Below are positions 25,113 through 32,932 of a DNA stretch of 34,449 bases, piece by piece. The stretch's first letter is position 1. Every line of letters begins with the position of its first letter. Both the position numbers and the translations under genes were made by a program. The DNA comes from Oscillospiraceae bacterium (GTDB lineage Bacteria > Bacillota > Clostridia > Oscillospirales > Oscillospiraceae): assembly GCA_017938625.1 (NCBI GenBank), contig JAGBBD010000058.1, forward strand, positions 1 through 34,449. The letters are read 5' to 3'. A model generated the notes under the pieces. It did no database searches, had not been told where the DNA came from, and saw nothing but the letters and a program-made list of their open reading frames with translations.

Positions 25113-25130
25113 TGTGAATATAAATGCATA
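25113..25130. promoter_or_regulatory. ArgR-type ARG box upstream of argG
   Basis: TGTGAATATAAATGCATA is an AT-rich 18-base imperfect palindrome (12 of 18 positions symmetric) close to the TNTGAAT-N4-ATTCANA form bound by ArgR/AhrC. A second dyad-like stretch, TATGC...GCATA, lies at 25141-25167, consistent with paired sites. Confidence 0.5.
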
Positions 25131-25209
25131 AACCAAGAAATATGCTGTATATTTAGCGAATTGCATACATAAAAACGAAAAAATTTTTTAGGTTTGTGCA
25201 CCTTTGAGG

Positions 25210-25238
25210 TTGCATATTTTTGTGCGGTGATGTAATAT
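25210..25238 (+). promoter_or_regulatory. Promoter of argG
   Basis: TTGCAT (25210-25215), 17 bases, TAATAT (25233-25238). It lies downstream of the ARG-box-like sites and about 45 bases before the argG start. Confidence 0.45.
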
Positions 25239-25284
25239 ATACCCACATTGATCAAATATGACCAAGCAACGGAGGTTATTTGTT

Positions 25285-26505
25285 ATGGCAAAGAAAGAAA
25301 TCAAGAAGATCGTGCTGGCTTATTCCGGCGGTCTGGATACATCCATCATCATTCCCTGGCTGAAGGAAAACTACAATGATCCCGAGATCATCGCCGTTTC
25401 CGGCAATGTGGGTCAGGCTGACGAACTGGAAGGTCTGGAAGAAAAGGCGATCAAGACCGGTGCTGCCAAGTGTATCGTTGCCGATCTGACCGAAGAGTAT
25501 GTCAATGACTATATCATGCCCTGTCTGAAGGCAGGCGCTGTTTACGAAGAGTACCTGCTGGGTACTTCCCATGCCCGTCCCTGCATCGCAGAGGCTCTGG
25601 TGAAGATCGCTCTGGAAGAGGGCGCCGATGCCATCTGCCATGGCTGCACCGGTAAGGGCAACGACCAGGTTCGTTTCGAACTGGCAGTGAAGGCTCTGGC
25701 TCCCACCATGACCATCATCGCTCCCTGGAGAGAATGGGATATCAAGTCCAGAGAAGAAGAGATCGAGTATGCTGAGGCACATAACGTTCCTCTGAAGATC
25801 AACCGCGAGACCAACTATTCCAAGGATAAGAACCTGTGGCATCTGAGCCATGAGGGTCTGGATCTGGAAGATACCGGCAATGAGCCTCAGTACGAGAAGC
25901 CCGGCTTCCTGGAAATGGGCGTCAGCCCCATCGATGCACCCGATGAACCCACCTACATCACTCTGGAGTTCGAAAAGGGCATCCCCACCAAGTTCAATGA
26001 CGAAGCCATGTCTGCCAAGGAGATCATCCTGGCTCTGAACAAGGTCGGCGGCGCCAACGGCATCGGTCTGCTGGATATCGTGGAAAACCGTCTGGTCGGC
26101 ATGAAGTGCCGCGGTGTGTACGAAACTCCCGGCGGCACCATCCTGTACAAGGCCCATCAGTATCTGGAGACTTTGACGCTGGATAAGTACACCGCTCACG
26201 AGAAAGAAAAGCTGGCCATCACCTTTGCTGAGCTGGTCTATAACGGCCAGTGGTTCAGCCCTCTGCGTAAGGCCATTTCCGCCTTTGTGGATGTCACGCA
26301 GGAGAAGGTCACCGGCAAGGTCAAGCTGAAGCTGTATAAGGGTAACATCATCAAGGCAGGCGCATGGAGCCCCTACACTCTGTACTCCGAAAGCATCTGC
26401 ACCTTCGGTGAGAGCGACTACAATCAGGCTGATGCCACCGGCTTTATCAACCTCTTCGGTCTGCCCACCCAGATTCAGGCAATGGCAGAGCAGGGTCTGC
26501 TGTAA
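25285..26505 (+). CDS. argG: Argininosuccinate synthase
   Basis: 406-residue enzyme joining citrulline and aspartate with ATP to give argininosuccinate. The PP-loop ATP site [15 protein letters not shown] is at the N-terminus; other family blocks are [28 protein letters not shown] and KGIPTKFN. Full length. Start at 25285 has CGGAGG nine bases upstream; an ATG at 25258 lies before that site. Codon use is strongly biased (GGT, CTG, AAG, CGT), more than the neighbours, suggesting high expression. The next genes are argH and argF. Confidence 0.98.
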   Translation: MAKKEIKKIVLAYSGGLDTSIIIPWLKENYNDPEIIAVSGNVGQADELEGLEEKAIKTGAAKCIVADLTEEYVNDYIMPCLKAGAVYEEYLLGTSHARPCIAEALVKIALEEGADAICHGCTGKGNDQVRFELAVKALAPTMTIIAPWREWDIKSREEEIEYAEAHNVPLKINRETNYSKDKNLWHLSHEGLDLEDTGNEPQYEKPGFLEMGVSPIDAPDEPTYITLEFEKGIPTKFNDEAMSAKEIILALNKVGGANGIGLLDIVENRLVGMKCRGVYETPGGTILYKAHQYLETLTLDKYTAHEKEKLAITFAELVYNGQWFSPLRKAISAFVDVTQEKVTGKVKLKLYKGNIIKAGAWSPYTLYSESICTFGESDYNQADATGFINLFGLPTQIQAMAEQGLL

Positions 26506-26518
26506 TCAAAAATATTTC

Positions 26519-26550
26519 AAAAGGCAATTGACGATTGTCAATTGCCTTTT
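26519..26550 (+). terminator. Hairpin terminator between argG and argH
   Basis: Perfect 14-pair stem AAAAGGCAATTGAC / GTCAATTGCCTTTT with loop GATT and T-run, 14 bases after the argG stop and 23 before argH. It should lower transcription of argH and argF relative to argG, or be read through. Confidence 0.85.
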
Positions 26551-26573
26551 TATAATCATTCTGAGGTGATCTT

Positions 26574-27953
26574 ATGAAACTTTGGTCCGGGCGTTTCCAG
26601 AAGGAGACAGATGCCCTTGTCAATGATTTTAATTCTTCTATCTTCTTTGACCAGAGAATGTACAAAGAAGATATTCAAGGCTCTCTTGCCCACTCTCAGA
26701 TGCTGGGGGATACGGGTGTCATTTCCAAGGAGGATGTGGCGGCCATCCATCAAGGTCTGAAGGAGATTCTTGCCGATGTGGAGGCAGGTAAGATCGAGTT
26801 TACGGCTGATAATGAAGATATCCATATGAACTTGGAGACTCTGCTGACTCAGCGGATCGGCGATGCCGGCAAGCGTCTGCATACAGCCAGAAGCCGCAAC
26901 GATCAGGTCGCGGTGGATCTGCGCCTGTATCTGCGCAGCGAGATCGCTGAGATCAAGACCATGGTGCTGGACTTTATGGACGTGCTGACCCGCCAGGCGC
27001 AGGCTCATAAAGAAACTGTTATGCCCGGCTATACCCATTTGCAGCGTGCCCAGCCCATTACCTTTGCCCAGCATCTTCTGGCTTACGGCTCCATGCTGGC
27101 AAGAGATGTGACCCGTCTGGAAGACTGCCAAAAGCGCATGAATGTGTGCCCTCTTGGTTCCGGCGCTCTGGCAGGCACCACCTATCCCATTGACCGCTTT
27201 GAGACAGCTTCTCTGCTTGGCTTTGACGGCCCTATGTCCAACTCTCTTGACGGTGTGTCCGACCGTGACTATGTTATTGAGCTGCTGTCGGCGCTGTCTT
27301 TGCTTATGATGCATATGTCCCGCTTTGCTGAGGAGGTCATCCTCTGGTGCAGCTGGGAGTTTAAGTTCATCGAACTGGACGATGCCTATTCTACCGGCTC
27401 TTCCATCATGCCTCAGAAGAAAAATCCCGATGTGGCGGAATTGGTCCGCGGTAAAACGGGCAGAGTCTACGGCAGCCTTATGAGCATGCTGGCGACCATG
27501 AAGTCCCTGCCCCTTGCCTATAACAAGGATATGCAGGAGGACAAGGAGCCTGTATTTGACGCCGTGGATACGGTCAAGCAGTGCGTACCTGTGTTTGCTG
27601 CCATGATCGATACCATGAAAGTGCTGCCTCAGAATATGCTGGCAGCAGCCAAGCGCGGTTTCATCAATGCTACCGACTGCGCTGACTTTTTGACCAAGAA
27701 GGGCGTGCCCTTCCGCGATGCGTATAAGGCAACAGGTCAGCTGGTCTATGCCTGCACCGAAAAGGGCAAGACTCTGGAAGAGCTGACGCTGGAAGAGTTC
27801 CGAACTGTGCATCCCGAGTTTGACGAGGGTGTGTACGATGCCATCGATCTGATGAACTGTGTCATGCGCCGCAATTCCCACGGCGGCCCCAGCGTGGCGG
27901 AGACGACCAGACAGGTAGAGGAACTCAAGCAGTTTGTGGCAGCGCACCGCTGA
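26574..27953 (+). CDS. argH: Argininosuccinate lyase
   Basis: 459-residue fumarase/aspartase-superfamily enzyme splitting argininosuccinate into arginine and fumarate. Visible: LWSGRFQKETDALV at the N-terminus, the HTARSRNDQV block, GYTHLQRAQPITFAQH, and the signature GSSIMPQKKNPDVAE with the catalytic serine loop. Length is typical. Start ATG follows TGAGGTGATCTT. It lies between an argG terminator and argF, 21 bases before the latter. Confidence 0.98.
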   Translation: MKLWSGRFQKETDALVNDFNSSIFFDQRMYKEDIQGSLAHSQMLGDTGVISKEDVAAIHQGLKEILADVEAGKIEFTADNEDIHMNLETLLTQRIGDAGKRLHTARSRNDQVAVDLRLYLRSEIAEIKTMVLDFMDVLTRQAQAHKETVMPGYTHLQRAQPITFAQHLLAYGSMLARDVTRLEDCQKRMNVCPLGSGALAGTTYPIDRFETASLLGFDGPMSNSLDGVSDRDYVIELLSALSLLMMHMSRFAEEVILWCSWEFKFIELDDAYSTGSSIMPQKKNPDVAELVRGKTGRVYGSLMSMLATMKSLPLAYNKDMQEDKEPVFDAVDTVKQCVPVFAAMIDTMKVLPQNMLAAAKRGFINATDCADFLTKKGVPFRDAYKATGQLVYACTEKGKTLEELTLEEFRTVHPEFDEGVYDAIDLMNCVMRRNSHGGPSVAETTRQVEELKQFVAAHR

Positions 27954-27974
27954 TCGAAATAATTGGAGGATTAT

Positions 27975-28961
27975 ATGAATACCAAGCATTTTTTGAAATT
28001 ACTGGACTTTACCCCTGCCGAGATCGGTCACTTTCTGGATGTGGCAGCAGATCTGAAGGCAAAAAAGAAGGCAGGCATCCCTCACAAAGTCCTTGAGGGC
28101 AAGAATATTGCCTTGATCTTTGAAAAGACTTCCACCCGTACCCGCTGCGCGTTTGAAGTGGCAGGCAGAGATCTGGGCATGGGCGTGACCTATCTCGATC
28201 CCTCCGGCTCTCAGATCGGCAAGAAGGAGTCCATTGCCGATACTGCCAGAGTGCTTGGCAGAATGTTTGATGGTATCGAGTACCGTGGCTACGGACAGCA
28301 GATCGTGGAAGAACTGGCACATTATGCCGGTGTTCCTGTGTTCAACGGTCTGACCAATGAGTTCCATCCCACCCAGATTTTGGCGGATTTTCTGACCATT
28401 CAGGAGCACTTCGGCTCTTTGAAGGGAATCAAGCTGGTTTATATGGGTGATGCCCGTTACAACATGGGCAATTCTCTTATGGTCGGCTGTGCCAAGATGG
28501 GCATGGAATTTGTCGCCTGTGCACCTAAGAAGTATTTCCCCGAAGAAGAACTGGTCAAGACCTGTCAGGCCATCGCTGCTGAGACCGGCGCAAAGCTCTC
28601 ATTCTGTGAAGATCCCATGGAAGCCACCAAGGGCGCTCATGTGATCTATACCGATGTCTGGGTCTCCATGGGCGAACCTGTGGAAGTCTGGGAAGAGCGT
28701 ATCAACGATCTTTCTGCCTATCAGGTCAATGCCAAGCTTATGGAAAATGCAGGGGCTCAATGCAAGTTCATGCATTGCCTGCCTGCTTTCCATGACCACA
28801 AGACTACTGTGGGTAAGGAAATGGGCGAAAAGTTCGGCAGAGCCGATATGGAAGTCACCGATGAAGTTTTCGAAAGTGAAGCTTCCATCGTCTTCGATGA
28901 GGCCGAAAACCGTATGCATACCATCAAAGCCGTTATGGCTGTCATGATGGCAGGACTATAA
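27975..28961 (+). CDS. argF: Ornithine carbamoyltransferase
   Basis: 328-residue enzyme making citrulline from ornithine and carbamoyl phosphate. Carbamoyl-phosphate motif STRTR at 53-57, HPTQ at 131-134, and ornithine loop HCLPA at 267-271. Start at 27975 follows TTGGAGGATTAT. Because it sits with argG and argH and no arcA or arcC is present, the biosynthetic (argF) role is preferred over catabolic arcB. The three genes run from ornithine to arginine; genes for ornithine synthesis are not in this window. Confidence 0.95.
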   Translation: MNTKHFLKLLDFTPAEIGHFLDVAADLKAKKKAGIPHKVLEGKNIALIFEKTSTRTRCAFEVAGRDLGMGVTYLDPSGSQIGKKESIADTARVLGRMFDGIEYRGYGQQIVEELAHYAGVPVFNGLTNEFHPTQILADFLTIQEHFGSLKGIKLVYMGDARYNMGNSLMVGCAKMGMEFVACAPKKYFPEEELVKTCQAIAAETGAKLSFCEDPMEATKGAHVIYTDVWVSMGEPVEVWEERINDLSAYQVNAKLMENAGAQCKFMHCLPAFHDHKTTVGKEMGEKFGRADMEVTDEVFESEASIVFDEAENRMHTIKAVMAVMMAGL

Positions 28962-29003
28962 AAACAAAAAGTGCTTTCCTAAGTGGAAAGCACTTTTTGT
29001 TTT
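28961..29003. terminator. Bidirectional terminator after argF
   Basis: Perfect 19-pair stem AAAACAAAAAGTGCTTTCC / GGAAAGCACTTTTTGTTTT with a five-base loop, starting at the argF stop. It also ends the convergent Cys/Pro-rich gene, whose stop overlaps the right arm. Confidence 0.92.
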
Positions 29004-29745
29004 ATCCCATAAAGTCCACTTTGTTGGCGCAGATGAAGTAGAAACGGTTGTCGGTGGAGTTTGCCATGACCAGCACATCGCCTACACGCCCGATGATGGC
29101 ACTGTTCTGAACGACCAAAGGGCCTACCGTCACAGTAGATGCGCGGACTGCCGCGGCGCCGGTCAGGGCTTCCGCAATGGTGGTACACTCCTGCGGCTTC
29201 TTTGGACGCAGACGCTGTCCAAGGAACTGGCTGATGGTCTGGAAATTGGCTGTCGCACCGTCACCTGTTTCAGTAGCGTCAAAGGCGATAGCACCCAGCC
29301 GACACAACGCGACTTGAGAGACCAAAGTCGCCAAGGCAGCACCGTCAGGTGTGGCCGGATACAGCGTGCCGGAAACGGTGAGGGACTCACAGTTGTCACC
29401 GCCGCAGACGAAGGTGGCAGCAGGTGCTGTCAGATTGTCGCTGGGAGCTGTCCCGTCAGGTGCAGCGCCGATGGGAGTACCGAGAATGTAGTTATCGGTA
29501 ACAAAGGCAAAAGTGGCGGTGTCCACAAGTCCCTGCAGCTGAGGGCAGCAGATCAGATCCAGCGCTCTTCGGAAATCCTCACCACAAGGGCAACAGCAAT
29601 TGTGCTGCGGTACCGGCTCATTGCAGCTCTGGCAGTTTTGCTGCTGTGGTGGGCAGGGGGGTGGACACTGCTGCTGTGGCGGGCAGGGTGGCTGAGGCGG
29701 ACAATTGCAGTCGCGCCCCGAGTTGGTGCAGAAATAGTTATTCAA
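29002..29745 (-). CDS. Cys/Pro/Gln-rich protein of unknown function
   Basis: About 247 residues, not recognised. Residues 1-54 are low complexity, with twelve cysteines and CPPQQQ units at 21-26 and 31-36 (CPPQQQCPPPCPPQQQ). Residues 55-247 look like a folded domain rich in Ala, Thr and Gly, with short beta-like stretches (TATFAFVTDNYILG, TFVCGGDNCESLTVSG, VGDVLVMANSTDNRFYFICA). No signal peptide or transmembrane span. Start is most likely TTG at 29745, with GGAG eight bases upstream; GTG at 29754 is an alternative without a good site. The composition recalls cysteine-rich spore-coat or exosporium proteins of Clostridia, but that is only resemblance. Confidence 0.65.
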   Translation of the reverse strand: MNNYFCTNSGRDCNCPPQPPCPPQQQCPPPCPPQQQNCQSCNEPVPQHNCCCPCGEDFRRALDLICCPQLQGLVDTATFAFVTDNYILGTPIGAAPDGTAPSDNLTAPAATFVCGGDNCESLTVSGTLYPATPDGAALATLVSQVALCRLGAIAFDATETGDGATANFQTISQFLGQRLRPKKPQECTTIAEALTGAAAVRASTVTVGPLVVQNSAIIGRVGDVLVMANSTDNRFYFICANKVDFMG

Positions 29746-29822
29746 AAAGATCACTCCCCGGAGAAATGTTCAACTAATTCTATGCACCAAAGTACAAAAA
29801 TGTGCAAGCACTTTCGTTCTTC

Positions 29823-29948
29823 TCTGTCATCGCGAGGCGCGAAGCGACGTGGCGATCTTAAGGCAGTTTCCCTGTTTGACACAGCTTCGTACCATACAAA
29901 TAGGTTGCGAAGATTGCCACGCTCATTTTATTCACTCGCAAAGACAGA
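29823..29948. repeat. Imperfect inverted-repeat element of the GTCATTGCGAG type
   Basis: Outer arms TCTGTCATCGCGAG and CTCGCAAAGACAGA pair at 12 of 14 positions; inner arms GACGTGGCGATCTT and AAGATTGCCACGCT also pair at 12 of 14. The wording resembles a dispersed intergenic repeat (GTCATTGCGAGG...GCGAAGCGACGTGGCAATCT) seen in many bacterial genomes. No coding potential. Confidence 0.65.
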
Positions 29949-29979
29949 TGTACGATCGGCAGTACGTATCTTTTCGTAG

Positions 29980-30001
29980 GGACACCCGTCCCCGGGTGTC
30001 C
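29980..30001. repeat. GC hairpin with CGTAGGG flank
   Basis: Perfect stem GGACACCCG / CGGGTGTCC with loop TCCC. The preceding word CGTAGGG recurs at 30033-30039, suggesting related repeat units. Confidence 0.4.
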
Positions 30002-30037
30002 GTTTGTAGGTACTGCGTATTTGATCCGCACTCGTAG

Positions 30038-30099
30038 GGCGGTTACCCCAAGATCACTTTGTCGCCGCGTTGCGGCTCGTGCGCAGACCATTTACCGCC
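30038..30099. repeat. Short GGCGGT...ACCGCC bounded segment
   Basis: Six-base inverted ends GGCGGT and ACCGCC, with a central hairpin GCCGC-GTT-GCGGC (30064-30076). It may be a worn dispersed repeat; evidence is only the symmetry and its company. Confidence 0.3.
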
Positions 30100-30105
30100 G
30101 CGTAC

Positions 30106-30141
30106 AATAAGAAAAGACCCCGAAAGGGGTCTTTTCTTATT
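30106..30141. terminator. Perfect hairpin terminator inside the repeat region
   Basis: Perfect 16-pair stem AATAAGAAAAGACCCC / GGGGTCTTTTCTTATT with a GAAA tetraloop; A/T-rich stem ends on both sides allow function in both directions. It is probably the end of the HAD gene transcript on the minus strand (170 bases after its stop). Confidence 0.75.
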
Positions 30142-30201
30142 GAATTGACAGTTGAAAATTGACAATGAACGTGTCGGCAGGTCGACGGATTTTGAATTTG
30201 A

Positions 30202-30301
30202 CCTCATCAGCCAGCCTTGCGGCTGCCAGCTTCTCCTGAGAGGAGAAGCCTTTGAGCCTTCCCTTTGAGGGGAAGGTACCTCTGCAAGGGGGCGGATGAG
30301 G
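30202..30301. repeat. CCTCATCmGCC inverted-repeat element (MITE-like)
   Basis: Terminal inverted repeats CCTCATCAGCC and GGCGGATGAGG (10 of 11). The interior carries two hairpins, CTTCTCCT-GAG-AGGAGAAG and CCTTCCC-TTTGA-GGGGAAGG. Elements of this wording are common between genes in gut Clostridia (from memory, not a search). It ends nine bases before the HAD gene stop. Confidence 0.65.
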
Positions 30302-30310
30302 TGTGCTTGC

Positions 30311-31153
30311 TTACAGCGCTTCTTCCAGCTGTCGGACGATATCTGCGATGGCGCCTTCGTAGGAGGGAGCGCATTGGGGAAAGCCGTAAGCAGTCATTCT
30401 GCTGTCACCGTCGGACACATAGAAGGGACGATCTGCCTCCTGCAGCATACTCAGATCGTTGGGCGCGTCACCGGCACAGACAAGGACAGGACGGTCAAGG
30501 GCATGGGCAAGCTGTCTTGCGGCAAGACCTTTGGATGTTCCCGCCACCTGTACCTCGATCAGACCCGGCATGGACACGGTGACGGTGTAGCCGCTGCCTG
30601 CCCAATTTGCCACGGCAGCTGACGTCTGCTGAAAATACAAGCCGCGCGGTGATGCAGGATCAATGGTGGAAACATCCCCGTTGCGGCTATAGAGGGAAAA
30701 TTTCACAATCGGCATGGAGATCTCATCCCAGTTTTGGACATACACAAACGGGGTATGCTGCCGTGCCAGAGAAGCGTCACGGCGCGGATCTTCATGGAAA
30801 CAGTAGTGCATATCCAGACAATGGGCTTCCAGATGCAGATCGGGAAATTCCCGTTCACAGGTCTGCATCAGAGGTATGGCATCTGTGGGAAGCGGATGGC
30901 AGAACACCAGTTCTTTCTTTGCAAAATCATAGCATCCTGCACCATTGCAGAACAGCAAGGGCGCATTCAAAGGAATGTCTTCAAATCGTCTGACAGAAGC
31001 AGGCAGGCTCCGTCCGGTGCAGATGGTGAACTTGCCGCCTTGCTGTGTAAAATAACGGATGGCATCCAGATTCTCCTGAGGGATATATCCTGTGTGATCG
31101 GTCAAAGTGTGGTCAAAATCAGAAACCAGTAAAAATTGAGAGAATTTAGCCAT
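30311..31153 (-). CDS. Cof-type HAD-IIB family phosphatase
   Basis: 280-residue cytosolic haloacid dehalogenase-like hydrolase. Motif I is SDFDHTLTD with nucleophile Asp12 and Asp14 (most Cof proteins have DxDGT; here His replaces Gly). Motif II is TICTGRS, the motif III lysine is in AGTSKGLAAR, and motif IV is CAGDAPNDLSML. The C2B cap lies between motifs II and III. Relatives dephosphorylate sugar phosphates, FMN or pyridoxal phosphate; substrate unknown. Start ATG at 31153 has AAGGAGG; the long upstream open frame contains the promoter and is not part of the protein. Confidence 0.9.
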   Translation of the reverse strand: MAKFSQFLLVSDFDHTLTDHTGYIPQENLDAIRYFTQQGGKFTICTGRSLPASVRRFEDIPLNAPLLFCNGAGCYDFAKKELVFCHPLPTDAIPLMQTCEREFPDLHLEAHCLDMHYCFHEDPRRDASLARQHTPFVYVQNWDEISMPIVKFSLYSRNGDVSTIDPASPRGLYFQQTSAAVANWAGSGYTVTVSMPGLIEVQVAGTSKGLAARQLAHALDRPVLVCAGDAPNDLSMLQEADRPFYVSDGDSRMTAYGFPQCAPSYEGAIADIVRQLEEAL

Positions 31154-31176
31154 ATTTCGACCTCCTTTTTCGAAAT

Positions 31177-31205
31177 ATTCTATCATATCGAGGGAAATAT
31201 CGCAA
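31177..31205 (-). promoter_or_regulatory. Promoter of the HAD phosphatase gene
   Basis: On the minus strand TTGCGA (31200-31205), 17 bases, TAGAAT (31177-31182). It is back-to-back with the promoter at 31210-31238. Confidence 0.5.
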
Positions 31206-31209
31206 TATA

Positions 31210-31238
31210 TTGAAATGTTCACAGTTTGTTCATATTTT
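31210..31238 (+). promoter_or_regulatory. Promoter of the beta-lactamase-like gene
   Basis: TTGAAA (31210-31215), 17 bases, TATTTT (31233-31238). The leader to the ATG is about 25 bases. Confidence 0.5.
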
Positions 31239-31268
31239 AAAGGTACAATCTCCCGTGGAGGGGATACT

Positions 31269-32300
31269 ATGAAACATTGGATGCGCAAGTGCATTCTGCT
31301 TCTGGCATTTCTCGTGCTCCTGTCCGCAGCCGCTGCGGCATATGAAGTGCCCACGGATTTTACGGATATCACATTGGAGCAAGCAGTGGAAGAATTTATG
31401 CAGGCATACGGACTGGGGACAAACAATTTCTCCGTGTCCTTCTGCAATACCGTCACCGGAGAGCGCTATGCGTTCAACGATAAAAACTTTATGGTGGCGG
31501 CAAGTACATACAAGCTTCCGCTGAATATGTATTATTACGAGCAGGAGCATGCCGGGACCATGGCTTCGGATGTGTACATCAGTCGCGTAGGCGGCACCTT
31601 GGAGCAGGCACATGAGCAAAGCTTGGTTTATTCCAACAATGAGATGTCCATCGGCATGCTGTATAATCTCGGTGAGTTCCGTGATTACAAGGAGCTTATG
31701 CGGAAATACTTCACCATGCCGGAGGAAGAGATCGAGCCGATCTATTATCGTGACAACTATTACTGCACCCATATGATGATGGATGCGCTGCTGTATCTGT
31801 ATGAGTATCGTGCCGATTTTGAAGAGATGATCGATTACATGAAGCAGGCACAGCCGGGTGAGTATTTTAAAGCCGGTGTCACAGAATATGAGGTGGCACA
31901 TAAATACGGCTGGTTTGAGGGTGCGCTCAACGATGTCGGCATCATCTATACGCCCCAGCCCATTCTGCTTGCTGTCTATACCCAGTATGTGAGCATGGAA
32001 GTGCTCGAAAAAGCGGCGGCGCTGTTTACGGCATATGCTGTTTGGCAGCAGCCCGAGGAAGAACCTCCTGCAACGCATCTGGAACTGGAAGTGCAGTACG
32101 TCCCGGTGGATACGCCGGAAGAGGAGCCGGCAGAATCTGTTTTTGAGGAAGTGGAGGAAGTGCCTCTTCCCGAGCAGGAGCCTGTCCCTTCTGCTTTTGA
32201 GTGGTGGATGGTGGCAGTCGCTGTGGGTGTGTTTCTGGCAGGCGGAGGCAGTGTCCTTTTGATTCTTCAGAAAAAGAACAAGATGGCAGATAAAACATAA
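31269..32300 (+). CDS. Membrane-anchored class A beta-lactamase-like serine hydrolase
   Basis: 343 residues: N-terminal signal peptide (about 1-24), serine hydrolase domain (about 35-260), a Pro/Glu-rich linker (260-310) and one C-terminal transmembrane helix (about 312-334) with a basic end. The three active-site elements are present in class A order: S79-T-Y-K82 (SxxK), S122-N-N (SDN position) and H-K212-Y-G (KTG position, Tyr replacing Thr). I cannot find the omega-loop Glu needed for efficient beta-lactam hydrolysis, so a penicillin-binding or carboxypeptidase/esterase-like activity at the cell wall is more likely than resistance. Start at 31269 has GTGGAGGGG upstream. Confidence 0.85.
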   Translation: MKHWMRKCILLLAFLVLLSAAAAAYEVPTDFTDITLEQAVEEFMQAYGLGTNNFSVSFCNTVTGERYAFNDKNFMVAASTYKLPLNMYYYEQEHAGTMASDVYISRVGGTLEQAHEQSLVYSNNEMSIGMLYNLGEFRDYKELMRKYFTMPEEEIEPIYYRDNYYCTHMMMDALLYLYEYRADFEEMIDYMKQAQPGEYFKAGVTEYEVAHKYGWFEGALNDVGIIYTPQPILLAVYTQYVSMEVLEKAAALFTAYAVWQQPEEEPPATHLELEVQYVPVDTPEEEPAESVFEEVEEVPLPEQEPVPSAFEWWMVAVAVGVFLAGGGSVLLILQKKNKMADKT

Positions 32301-32303
32301 GCA

Positions 32304-32329
32304 AAAAGCCCACCTTTCGGTGGGCTTTT
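32304..32329 (+). terminator. Rho-independent terminator after the beta-lactamase-like gene
   Basis: Stem AAAAGCCCACC / GGTGGGCTTTT with loop TTTC, three bases after the stop codon. Confidence 0.88.
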
Positions 32330-32477
32330 CGCTTGTGAAAGAAAAGAGAAAGAGAATGGAAAGAACGGTACCGGAGGTGACCCTCCGATGGTGCTATCAT
32401 ACACCATGAAGCGAAAAAAACGGTGAAGAAAACAAAAACATTTTTTAAAGGAACTGTGAACGACACAGCCGAAGACA

Positions 32478-32506
32478 TTGCAAGTTTTTTTACTGTGTGT
32501 TATGAT
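32478..32506 (+). promoter_or_regulatory. Promoter of the short binding-protein-like gene
   Basis: TTGCAA (32478-32483), 17 bases, TATGAT (32501-32506), about 30 bases before the ATG. Upstream (32330-32477) I see only a small CGGAGG/CCTCCG hairpin and no gene. Confidence 0.55.
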
Positions 32507-32536
32507 AATTCCAAGAAACAAACAGGAGAGCGCGTT

Positions 32537-32932
32537 ATGAAAAAGCTTCTGATATGGATCATGATCGCCATGATGGGTGTGACATTTCCGGGATGCGGCG
32601 GACAAGCTTCTGCAAAGAGCACCTGCGAGATCGTTGTGGTGCCGTCTGTGTGGTCAGACGATCTGGACAGGCAGATCGAGGATCATGTGAAGGATCGTCC
32701 GGAATTGAATGTATATCAAAATATGGCAGAGGAAGCCGATGCGTTGTATCAGTCCCTTCTGGTGGAGGACTTGGTCGCGCAGGAAGTGGATGCGATCTGT
32801 CTGGAGCCCGTAGACCCGGAAATCCTGCGCCCTGCTGTTGAGCAGGCGGAAAAGGCAGGTGTGCGTGTGATCACAGGCAGTGATTTCTGCGCCATGATCG
32901 ACCGTGCGGCAGAACTGCTGCAGGCAGAATAA
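32537..32932 (+). CDS. Short lipoprotein resembling the N-lobe of a sugar-binding protein
   Basis: 131 residues. The signal peptide ends in a lipobox-like FPGC (Cys20). The mature part resembles part of the first lobe of RbsB-type periplasmic sugar-binding proteins (Peripla_BP_4): LLVEDLVAQEVDAICLEPVD followed by PAVEQAEKAGVRVITGSD is the usual helix-strand-helix. Complete proteins are about 300 residues, so this has under half of one, yet the gene has its own promoter, GGAGAG ribosome site, intact frame and terminator. It may be a reduced accessory lipoprotein or a decayed copy whose end was re-terminated. No permease or ATPase is adjacent. Confidence 0.75.
   Translation: MKKLLIWIMIAMMGVTFPGCGGQASAKSTCEIVVVPSVWSDDLDRQIEDHVKDRPELNVYQNMAEEADALYQSLLVEDLVAQEVDAICLEPVDPEILRPAVEQAEKAGVRVITGSDFCAMIDRAAELLQAE

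Larger units (their letters stand above)
29755..30310. other. 556-base intergenic region composed of several repeats
   Basis: No supported gene lies here; the short reading frames are broken by the repeats. From left to right it holds an AT-rich upstream stretch of the Cys/Pro-rich gene, a 126-base imperfect inverted repeat, a small GC hairpin, a GGCGGT...ACCGCC segment, a perfect terminator hairpin, an ATTGACA direct repeat and a 100-base CCTCATC...GATGAGG element. Each is listed or described separately. Confidence 0.75.

Noticed and set aside
26556-27989. 477-codon minus-strand open frame
   Set aside because: Exact antisense shadow of argH, a clear and complete enzyme gene.
30106-30141. 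Insertion sequence end
   Set aside because: The perfect inverted repeat has a GAAA tetraloop and A/T-rich stem ends, which fits a terminator; there is no transposase nearby.
29823-30301. CRISPR array
   Set aside because: The repeats differ from one another and there is no regular repeat-spacer pattern or cas gene.
31154-31456. N-terminal extension of the HAD phosphatase
   Set aside because: The extra 101 codons span both divergent promoters and part of the opposite gene; the HAD fold begins right after the ATG at 31153, which has a perfect AAGGAGG.
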